DNA of 64,000 bases from Glandiceps talaboti. Taxonomy: Eukaryota; Hemichordata; Enteropneusta; Spengelidae. The translations under genes were made by a program, and so were the position numbers. The stretch lies in assembly GCF_964340395.1 (NCBI RefSeq), contig NC_135566.1, forward strand, positions 22,276,635-22,340,634. The letters are read 5' to 3'. Shown one piece after another: positions 26,636 through 35,386 of the stretch (its first letter is position 1; the number at the start of each line of letters is the position of its first letter). A model generated the notes under the pieces. It was given only the letters and a program-made list of their open reading frames with translations. It had not been told where the DNA came from and did no database searches.

Positions 26636-29316
26636 CCATGCAGTGAATGGGTTGTCAGTGACCATGCAGTGAATGGGTTGTCAGTAACCATGCAGTGGAT
26701 GGGTTGTCGGTAACCATGCAGTGAATGGGTTGTCGGTAACCATGCAGTGAATGGGTTGTCGGTAACCATGCAGTGAATGGGTTGTTGTTGTTATTAAACC
26801 ATGCAGTGAATGGGTTGTCGGTAACCATGCAGTGAATGGGTTGTCGGTAACCATGCAGTGAATGGGTTGTCGGTAACCATGCAGTGAATGAGTTGTCGGT
26901 AACCATGCAGTGAATGGGTTGTTGTTGTTATTAAACCATGCAGTGAATGGGTTGTCGGTAACCATGCAGTGGATGGGTTGTCGGTAACCATGTAGTGAAT
27001 GGGTTGTCGGTAACCATGCAGTGAATGAGTTGTCGGTAACCATGCAGTGAATGGGTTGTCGGTAACCATGCAGTGAATGAGTTGTCGGTAACCATGCAGT
27101 GAATGGGTTGTCGGTAACCATGCAGTGAATGGGTTGTCGGTAACCATGCAGTGGATGGGTTGTCGGTAACCATGCAGTGAATGGGTTGTCGGTAACCATG
27201 CAGTGAATGGGTTGTCGGTAACCATGCAGTGAATGGGTTGTCGGTAACCATGCAGTGAATGAGTTGTCGGTAACCATGCAGTGAATGGGTTGTCAGTGAC
27301 CATGCAGTGAATGGGTTGTCGGTAACCATGCAGTGAATGGGGTGTCAGTGACCATGCAGTGGATGGGTTGTCGGTAACCATGCAGTGAATGGGTTGTCAG
27401 TGACCATGCAGTGAATGGGTTGTCGGTAACCATGCAGTGAATGGGTTGTCGGTAACCATGCAGTGAATGGGTTGTCGGTAACCATGCAGTGAATGGGTTG
27501 TCGGTAACCATGCAGTGAATGAGTTGTCGGTAACCATGCAGTGAATGGGTTGTTGTTGTTATTAAACCATGCAGTGAATGGGTTGTCAGTGACCATGCAG
27601 TGAATGGGTTGTCGGTAACCATGCAGTGAATGGGTTGTCGGTAACCATGCAGTGAATGGGTTGTCGGTAACCATGCAGTGAATGGGTTGTCGGTAACCAT
27701 GCAGTGAATGGGTTGTCGGTAACCATGCAGTGAATGGGTTGTCGGTAACCATGCAGTGAATGGGTTGTTGTTGTTATTAAACCATGCAGTGAATGGGTTG
27801 TCGGTAACCATGCAGTGAATGGGTTGTCGGTAACCATGCAGTGAATGAGTTGTCGGTAACCATGCAGTGAATGGGTTGTTGTTGTTATTAAACCATGCAG
27901 TGAATGGGTTGTCAGTGACCATGCAGTGAATGGGTTGTCGGTAACCATGCAGTGAATGGGTTGTCGGTAACCATGCAGTGAATGGGTTGTCGGTAACCAT
28001 GCAGTGAATGGGTTGTCGGTAACCATGCAGTGAATGGGTTGTCGGTAACCATGCAGTGAATGAGTTGTCGGTAACCATGCAGTGAATGGGTTGTTGTTGT
28101 TATTAAACCATGCAGTGAATGGGTTGTCAGTGACCATGCAGTGAATGGGTTGTCGGTAACCATGCAGTGAATGGGTTGTCGGTAACCATGCAGTGAATGG
28201 GTTGTCGGTAACCATGCAGTGAATGGGTTGTCGGTAACCATGCAGTGAATGGGTTGTCGGTAACCATGCAGTGAATGGGTTGTCGGTAACCATGCAGTGA
28301 ATGGGTTGTTGTTGTTATTAAACCATGCAGTGAATGGGTTGTCGGTAACCATGCAGTGAATGGGTTGTCGGTAACCATGCAGTGAATGAGTTGTCGGTAA
28401 CCATGCAGTGAATGGGTTGTTGTTGTTATTAAACCATGCAGTGAATGGGTTGTCAGTGACCATGCAGTGAATGGGTTGTCGGTAACCATGCAGTGAATGG
28501 GTTGTCGGTAACCATGCAGTGAATGGGTTGTCGGTAACCATGCAGTGAATGGGTTGTCGGTAACCATGCAGTGAATGAGTTGTTGTTGTTATTAAACCAT
28601 GCAGTGAATGGGTTGTCGGTAACCATGCAGTGAATGGGTTGTCGGTAACCATGCAGTGAATGGGTTGTCGGTAACCATGCAGTGAATGGGTTGTCGGTAA
28701 CCATGCAGTGAATGAGTTGTTGTTGTTATTAAACCATGCAGTGAATGGGTTGTCGGTAACCATGCAGTGAATGGGTTGTCGGTAACCATGCAGTGAATGG
28801 GTTGTTGTTGTTATTAAACCATGCAGTGAATGGGTTGTCGGTAACCATGCAGTGAATGGGTTGTCGGTAACCATGCAGTGAATGAGTTGTCGGTAACCAT
28901 GCAGTGAATGAGTTGTCGGTAACCATGCAGTGAATGGGTTGTTGTTGTTATTAAACCATGCAGTGAATGGGTTGTCAGTGACCATGCAGTGAATGGGTTG
29001 TCGGTAACCATGCAGTGAATGGGTTGTCAGTGACCATGCAGTGAATGGGTTGTCGGTAACCATGCAGTGAATGAGTTGTCGGTAACCATGCAGTGAATGG
29101 GTTGTCGGTAACCATGCAGTGAATGGGTTGTCGGTAACCATGCAGTGAATGAGTTGTCGGTAACCATGCAGTGAATGGGTTGTCGGTAACCATGCAGTGA
29201 ATGGGTTGTCGGTAACCATGCAGTGAATGGGTTGTCGGTAACCATGCAGTGAATGGGTTGTCAGTGACCATGCAGTGAATGGGTTGTCGGTAACCATGCA
29301 GTGAATGAGTTGTCGA
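26636..29316. repeat. 26-bp minisatellite with interspersed 33-bp variant
   Basis: About 100 units. The 26-bp unit starts CCATGCAGTGAATGGGTTGT and ends CGGTAA. A 33-bp variant replaces the end with TGTTGTTATTAAA. Successive 33-bp variants are spaced 215, 111, 215, 215, 111 and 163 bp between 27547 and 28577, that is 33 plus 7, 3, 7, 7, 3 and 5 times 26. The minus strand has no stop codon in any frame of the unit, which produces long overlapping artefactual ORFs (up to 461 codons at 29297-27912) with a 26-residue repeat such as MVTDNPFTAWLPTTHSLHGY. No promoter, Kozak or unique flanking domain supports translation. Confidence 0.96.
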
Positions 29317-29380
29317 TGACCGAGTCGTTAAGTCGTTTATCTATTATCACTGAAATCGTGGTTCGATCCTTGGTCAGGGG
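29315..29380 (+). repeat. tRNA-like sequence (pol III A and B boxes), tRNA-derived SINE head
   Basis: An A-box-like TGACCGAGTCG (29317-29327, one mismatch to TRGYNNARNNG) and a B-box-like GGTTCGATCCT (29360-29370) are 33 bp apart, normal for tRNA. The ACCGAGTCGTTAAGTCG string resembles the D-arm region of tRNA-Ser/Leu. Paired acceptor arms and CCA are not evident, so a tRNA-derived SINE or tRNA pseudogene is more likely than a functional tRNA. It begins exactly where the 26-bp array ends. Confidence 0.45.
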
Positions 29381-29449
29381 TTGATTAAATTTGTTATGCA
29401 TTTTAACTCATGTTCTTGAAATATTTGAACAGGAGAATAAGGGAGGGCC

Positions 29450-29516
29450 ACTTTTTAGAAAAACGGGATAGGGGAAGGGTCACATTTTAGAAAACGGGAT
29501 AGGGGAAGGGTCACAT
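29450..29516. repeat. Direct repeat, about 31 bp x 2
   Basis: Two adjacent copies of a unit containing AACGGGATAGGGGAAGGGTC followed by ACATTT. Confidence 0.8.
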
Positions 29517-30670
29517 TTAAGGCGACAATTCAGGCTTGATTTTTCCCCCCACCCTCCATCTTGTAGTTTCTGAAGACTCACTTATAATCGTTGTGGTATC
29601 TATAAAGTAATCTGGATACTCTATTATTCTGTTCGTTTGTTTGTTTGTTTGTTTGTTATGGTGTGTGTATGGTATGTGACTGTTTGAGTACATGTGTATG
29701 GTATGTGTATGGTGTGTGACTGAGTACATGTGTATGATGTGTGCATAGTAGTGTTTTGGTTTTATTTCTCTGTACGCATATGCTCTTTTACGATAAATAT
29801 TTCTGCATACAAGGGGTATATACAATATAAAAAGAATCCGCCCTAGTCCATATGCTGTTACGCTATATTGTGTTTTGTGTCTGGTGTATGTGCATCAAGT
29901 GTGTACTGTACTAGTGCCCTTTGCCCTTTTCCCTTTTTCCTTTTTTTTATCAGCCAAAAATAACTGTTGATTTTGCAGCCAACGATGAAGGAACAAGTTG
30001 CTCATATTCGAATTTGAACTTTCGAACTCTTGTCATTGATTATTAAGTGCACATTCCCTCTTTGTGTGATATATTTATTACTAACGTGTCATTGTTTTCA
30101 AACGGACTTTATTGTCATAACTTGTTCAGGCTCGAGTACTGTGATTCAGTTAAGTCTGGTTGTTTGTTGTTTGTGTACTTTTTGTCTCTTATCTTATAGT
30201 GTATAGTATTTTGAGCCGTAAAATGATGAATTGGTCCAATGGGGTGAATACATTTGTATGGAACAGAATAGAAAGTAGAACAAACGGAGAGACCTTGGCC
30301 CACACTACACAGACGCAAGGTCGATAATTGTCTAGCTGTCACATAATTTATGATGGGGATGAGGAATGCTTCAACTAGTTGTACATAAATGAGACCCTAC
30401 AAGACTAATTAATATTACCACCTAGACGTTCATATTTACAATATACAGTTAAACGACATTGCTCAATACGTTTATCACAAATTACTTGGAATCGACTTTA
30501 ACCGTAAACGATTCTCCACCAGCAATAATTTACTCGTAATTCCCTCCCACATCATAACATTATTTGATGACGACGTTACTTTCAGGATCAATCAGAATCC
30601 AAATTACTTTATTCACCCCACTAGGCGAAATTGAAAACGAGAGTTGACATAGATAAAAACACAAAACAGA
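29517..30670. other. Intergenic with short (GTTT)n tract
   Basis: A GTTT microsatellite at 29632-29658 is followed by GTGTATGGTATGTGT-type degenerate repeats to about 29750. The remainder is AT-rich, without a supported gene. Confidence 0.5.
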
Positions 30671-32295
30671 ATGGAAAAAATATACTGCATAGTACAATGG
30701 TAAAAATATACTGCATAGTACAATGGAAAAAATAAACTGCATAGTACAATGGTAAAAATATACTGCATAGTACAATGGTAAAAATATACTGCATAGTACA
30801 ATGGTAAAAATATACTGCATAGTACAATGGTAAAAATATACTGCATAGTACAATGGTAAAAATATACTGCATAGTACAATGGTAAAAATATACTGCATAG
30901 TACAATGGAAAAAATAAACTGCATAGTACAATGGTAAAAATATACTGCATAGTACAATGGTAAAAATATACTGCATAGTACAATGGAAAAAATAAACTGC
31001 ATAGTACAATGGTAAAAATATACTGCATAGTACAATGGTAAAAATATACTGCATAGTACAATGGAAAAAATATACTGCATAGTACAATGGAAAAAATAAA
31101 CTGCATAGTACAATGGTAAAAATATACTGCATAGTACAATGGTAAAAATAAACTGCATAGTACAATGGAAAAAATAAACTGCATAGTACAATGGTAAAAA
31201 TAAACTGCATAGTACAATGGTAAAAATATACTGCATAGTACAATGGTAAAAATATACTGCATAGTACAATGGTAAAAATAAACTGCATAGTACAATGGTA
31301 AAAATATACTGCATAGTACAATGGTAAAAATATACTGCATAGTACAATGGTAAAAATAAACTGCATAGTACAATGGTAAAAATATACTGCATAGTACAAT
31401 GGTAAAAATATACTGCATAGTACAATGGTAAAAATATACTGCATAGTACAATGGTAAAAATAAACTGCATAGTACAATGGTAAAAATATACTGCATAGTA
31501 CAATGGTAAAAATATACTGCATAGTACAATGGTAAAAATATACTGCATAGTACAATGGTAAAAATATACTGCATAGTACAATGGTAAAAATATACTGCAT
31601 AGTACAATGGTAAAAATAAACTGCAGAGTACAATGGTAAAAATATACTGCATAGTACAATGGTAAAAATAAACTGCATAGTACAATGGTAAAAATATACT
31701 GCATAGTACAATGGTAAAAATATACTGCATAGTACAATGGTCAAAATATACTGCATAGTACAATGGTCAAAATATACTGCATAGTACAATGGTCAAAATA
31801 TACTGCATAGTACAATGGTAAAAATATACTGCATAGTACAATGGTAAAAATATACTGCATAGTACAATGGTAAAAATAAACTGCATAGTACAATGGTAAA
31901 AATATACTGCATAGTACAATGGTAAAAATAAACTGCATAGTACAATGGTAAAAATATACTGCATAGTACAATGGTAAAAATATACTGCATAGTACAATGG
32001 TAAAAATATACTGCATAGTACAATGGTAAAAATATACTGCATAGTACAATGGTAAAAATATACTGCATAGTACAATGGTAAAAATATACTGCATAGTACA
32101 ATGGTAAAAATAAACTGCATAGTACAATGGTAAAAATACACTGCATAGTACAATGGTAAAAATAAACTGCATAGTACAATGGTAAAAATATACTGCATAG
32201 TACAATGGTAAAAATATACTGCATAGTACAATGGTAAAAATATACTGCATAGTATAATGGTAAAAATATACTGCATAGTACAATGGTAAAAATAA
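30671..32295. repeat. 26-bp minisatellite, about 62 copies
   Basis: Unit of 26 bp containing TGCATAGTACAATGGTAAAA then ATATAC. Variants are AATAAAC, GGAAAAAA and, in three consecutive copies near 31740-31800, GGTCAAAATA. The minus strand is stop-free in all three frames (apparent ORFs to 409 codons; period residues such as YYAVYFYHCTMQ). This is a consequence of the unit, since 26 is not a multiple of 3. The array has no sequence similarity to the other 26-bp array 1.35 kb away. Confidence 0.96.
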
Positions 32296-32871
32296 ATCCA
32301 CCACAAGATACTATAAAGAACGACTGTGGTTGGTTTTAACAACAAAGATAGCGGATGGGATAAAGTAGGATTTAAAATGGTTGGTTTTAGCTGCTACAGT
32401 ACGGTATGTACCACTCCTCGAAATAAGTCTGTTGTTGAGTTCTGCTGAGAGTGGATGAGAAGGGTCTTTTAGACTGCCACGAAACTTGTAATGTGTTTGT
32501 TGTAGATGCAATGTAGAATATATACTTTCGTATTGTTTGCCTTGATAATTTGGCAAATAAAACATACATATACAAAATCATACTTTCATATGTTGACCAA
32601 TCTATCATATGATTTAGATAATCTTTGATGTCACCGACAAAAGACCCACATTTTAAATTTCTAGTAATATCAAAACGACCACTTTTAGTGGCAGTCCACT
32701 TTAAGGTTAACTACAGGTCAATATACACTCTAAAACCAATGACCCATGTCACGTGATAATTGCATGTCATTATCTTTGTTTGTTTGTTTGTTTGTTTGTT
32801 TGTTAGTTTGTTTGTTTGTTTATCGTTATAAGGAGTTACATTTCATACAACTATAACTGCTCCAGGAATAG
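32296..32871. other. Intergenic with (TTTG)n microsatellite
   Basis: A TTTG tract at 32776-32822; the remaining DNA is unique, with only short minus-strand frames and no recognisable protein. Confidence 0.5.
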
Positions 32872-33195
32872 ATGAACACTGAACCCCCCACATCTGTTGA
32901 CAAGAAATATTCTTCCTGTGCTTGCAAAAGACACTCAAAGCACAATACAGTACACTTAATCATACCTCTTACATTTACAGTCATTTTAAGTGTATCTGGT
33001 AAATTGCTATCCCAAATCCATTGCTTCACATGTATAAAGCTCTTTAGACAGGAACCCTACGAGAAGTATGATTGTCTGTTCATGGACATGCAAAATATTC
33101 ATGGTTTAGTAACTAAAAGTTCTAGGATATCTCTTAGATTGTGTGAACTATTACCATTATTGATTAATTTAGCTAATTGTAAAGTACAATATTAG
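32872..33195 (+). CDS. Hypothetical ORF (107 aa)
   Basis: A true ATG-started frame of 107 residues. Residues 28-44 are hydrophobic (HLIIPLTFTVILSVSGK), and Cys residues are scattered (CACKRH, HCFTC). Not recognised. It is flanked by unique DNA and lies 470 bp before the LINE. It may be chance in AT-rich sequence. Confidence 0.15.
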   Translation: MNTEPPTSVDKKYSSCACKRHSKHNTVHLIIPLTFTVILSVSGKLLSQIHCFTCIKLFRQEPYEKYDCLFMDMQNIHGLVTKSSRISLRLCELLPLLINLANCKVQY

Positions 33196-33655
33196 AAATG
33201 GAGTTAATATAATTGTAAACCTAGGGGTTTTAGTACGTTTCAAAGTAGGGAGAGAACTGGAAACAATATGGGGAGAAGTGCACGCTACGCGCGTGCGCGC
33301 CTGCTATACAAGCGCGGGGGTTGGCGTTGGGGTTGGGAAGGGGTGTCCCCTCGGTAAGAGCTTTTTGAAAAATGAACACCATTTGGAGGCCATTTAGAAG
33401 TAAAACACAACTTAGTTATATCATAAAAGTATCACGAATTTTAGGGTTTCAAAAGTTTAAATCATTTCAAGTCACATTCACACAAATAATAATAAAAAAG
33501 GATGGTTCATGATTTCGTTCAGTTGTTGAAAATAAGGTGACACCCCCCCCCATTCACTTTGTAAAAATGATAACCCCCTTCTTCGAGTCCTAAATTAAGG
33601 TACCCCCCTCCGATTTACTGCCTCCCCCCCCCCCCGCCGTAAAAACTGATCGCTA
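33196..33655. other. Intergenic with poly-C runs
   Basis: Contains a GC-rich patch at 33280-33320 (GCTACGCGCGTGCGCGCC) and poly-C runs near 33543 and 33627; no gene is seen. Confidence 0.5.
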
Positions 33656-34138
33656 CCTAATAGCAGAGCAATGACCTTGCCGATGTCATCCATGTATCGA
33701 ACTATCACCGATTACGTAATTCTAATCTATAGCTGTAACTGCCCTGTCCTTCACCGACCTGTCTGATGTCATCCACTTATATTACTGACTGATTACGTAA
33801 TTCCAATCTTTACCTGTAACTGCCCTGTCCTTCACACCTGTCTATGTCATCCACTTATATTACTGACTGATTACGTAATTCCAATTGTCGAACACAATAC
33901 AGAACTCTGCCTGCCCTGCCCTTCACCCCAATGAGGATGTAATAGTATTTAACTTTAATTTTAACAATCCTTGATTCCCCCTCCCCACTCCAAAAATGTG
34001 AGTGACATAGTTCATTGCTAATGTATGAGGTCACAGCTCGCTCACATACAAGTTCATACTGCTCTCCAACTTTTCAGTAATTTCTCGGCAAATCTGTCAA
34101 GTTAGCAACTGTAAGTACGTCAGTTACTTTTATAAACC
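33656..34138 (+). promoter_or_regulatory. 5' region of 2A-bearing LINE with ~80-bp repeated units
   Basis: Nearly three tandem units of 78-81 bp, each with the 10-bp palindrome ATTACGTAAT (at 33711, near 33792 and near 33870) followed by CTGTAACTGCCCTGTCCTTC-type sequence and ATGTCATCCACTTATATTAC. The core TTACGTAA is the optimal site for PAR-bZIP/C-EBP-type factors. Repeated 5' monomers serving as an internal promoter are known from mouse L1 and other LINEs; that role here is inferred. The true 5' end is not defined because no target-site duplication could be placed. Confidence 0.55.
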
Positions 34139-35386
34139 ATGGGAGTCAGCGTCCAAGCCTGGAGAACTAGGATTGGAACTTTCATTCCACCAAAAAACTG
34201 GAGAGATATTCAAGTTCATTTCTACAGCCCATACTCAAAATGGTCTCATGCAAATGAGCTTGGTTACCAGCTGACAGCATGCATTTTGGTATCTCTTTAT
34301 ACTGTGACTGCCACGTATTCATTACTGGTGGGACTAGAATCATTGGAAATATGGTTGCAAAGTAACGGAATGCTATTACTAGACGAGAAGGATATGGTTT
34401 CGAGTATGAAATGTGATAGTTTTGCAGATTCGTGTGTACGAAGCACCAATGGCATGTATACGCAGGTGTCATGTCATCAGTTCCCAGGCCGGCCATTTTT
34501 GACAAAACTTCTGTTATTATCAGGCGACGTCGAACTGAACCCAGGGCCACAAACTGAATCCGATATAATCAAAGCTATAGAAGCCGTAAAGAGCGACTTA
34601 ATGCAACAAATCATAAGTGTTGGACAACAACTGAGTAATGAAATCGCGACTTTGAGTGAAAAGCAAACAAGCCTACAGAAGACATGTGACACTCTGAATA
34701 GTACGCTGCATGGTCTTGAACAGGTAACACACACGATGAGAAACGAAATCGACGAAATGAAAGAAGAAAGTCATGTTATTAAGCTCGATTTAGATGCCAT
34801 TGATGACAAGGTATCAGATGTGATAGTACGTTTAGATACCATTGAACAAGATACTGACCAGTTAGAGTCATTTTCAAGAAGAGACAATGTAAGACTATAT
34901 GGTATCAGGGAAGAAGACAATGAAACATTCGATGATTGTAAAGTCAAAGTTGTGTCAATCCTCAACGAAACTGCAACGGGTAAAGTTTGGGTCGCACGGG
35001 ATATCGTCAGGGCTCATCGTGTCGGTGTTCGTCGGGGAAATAAACCACGGGCAATTATTGTTAAATTTCACCATGGTGACGATAAAGTTACCGCTCTTGC
35101 AGCAAGAGAACAATTAAAGACACGAAATATTGGTATAGGTAGTGATCTAACAAGAAGACAACAGAACACACTTGGAAATCTGAGAAGACAGGGGAAAAAA
35201 GCATATTACAAGAGAGGTAAACTGATAATTGAAGACTCGAACACAGTTGCTGGAAACGCGAGCGACGATATTACTGTCAACCTCATGGCGGAAGCGAACT
35301 CTGGGATTTCTTATAATCGGAATCGTGACTTGCATTCTTCGACAGTTTCCCAGCGTCCATGGTCAAGGGCCACAACTGACAAATAA
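34139..35386 (+). CDS. LINE ORF1: 2A-like leader plus L1-ORF1p-like RNA-binding protein
   Basis: 415 residues from a strong ACCATGG start. Residues 1-136 are a leader with a membrane-like segment at 45-66 (LTACILVSLYTVTATYSLL), ending in the 2A-like motif SGDVELNPG-P (final P is residue 137). Residues about 140-245 are a charged heptad-like coiled coil. Residues about 246-325 (SRRDNVRLYGIREE) resemble the L1 ORF1p RRM, and the following DIVRAHRVGVRRGNKPRAII resembles its C-terminal domain. The protein should bind element RNA as a trimeric chaperone. 2A sequences make ribosomes skip the G-P bond, so leader and RNA-binding protein would be released separately. In comparable elements uncleaved leaders act as signal sequences. 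The frame is intact. It ends at TAA 35384-35386, in the same frame as ORF2. Confidence 0.85.
   Translation: MGVSVQAWRTRIGTFIPPKNWRDIQVHFYSPYSKWSHANELGYQLTACILVSLYTVTATYSLLVGLESLEIWLQSNGMLLLDEKDMVSSMKCDSFADSCVRSTNGMYTQVSCHQFPGRPFLTKLLLLSGDVELNPGPQTESDIIKAIEAVKSDLMQQIISVGQQLSNEIATLSEKQTSLQKTCDTLNSTLHGLEQVTHTMRNEIDEMKEESHVIKLDLDAIDDKVSDVIVRLDTIEQDTDQLESFSRRDNVRLYGIREEDNETFDDCKVKVVSILNETATGKVWVARDIVRAHRVGVRRGNKPRAIIVKFHHGDDKVTALAAREQLKTRNIGIGSDLTRRQQNTLGNLRRQGKKAYYKRGKLIIEDSNTVAGNASDDITVNLMAEANSGISYNRNRDLHSSTVSQRPWSRATTDK
34499..34549 (+). other. 2A-like ribosome-skipping sequence
   Basis: Encodes FLTKLLLLSGDVELNPGP; the invariant D-V-E-x-N-P-G-P core is at 34526-34549 and the predicted skip is between G (34544-34546) and P (34547-34549). 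The upstream Leu-rich helix fits active 2A sequences. 2A-like motifs are established in APE-type non-LTR retrotransposons of sea urchin, amphioxus and molluscs. Activity of this copy is inferred from the intact core. Confidence 0.85.

Noticed and set aside
26584-29297. Long minus-strand ORFs (up to 461 codons) over the first 26-bp array
   Set aside because: The unit lacks stops in all three minus frames, so any array length yields long ORFs; there is no start context, unique domain or flanking gene structure.
29315-29380. Functional tRNA gene
   Set aside because: A and B boxes are present but no convincing acceptor stem pairing, anticodon arm or terminator is seen; a SINE head or pseudogene fits better.
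30560-32345. Minus-strand ORFs of 374-409 codons with hydrophobic 26-residue repeats
   Set aside because: Same cause as above: a repetitive unit free of stops, read in every frame, with no independent evidence of translation.
34182-34965. Minus-strand ORFs across LINE ORF1
   Set aside because: Shadows of the plus-strand ORF1, which has the recognisable domains.
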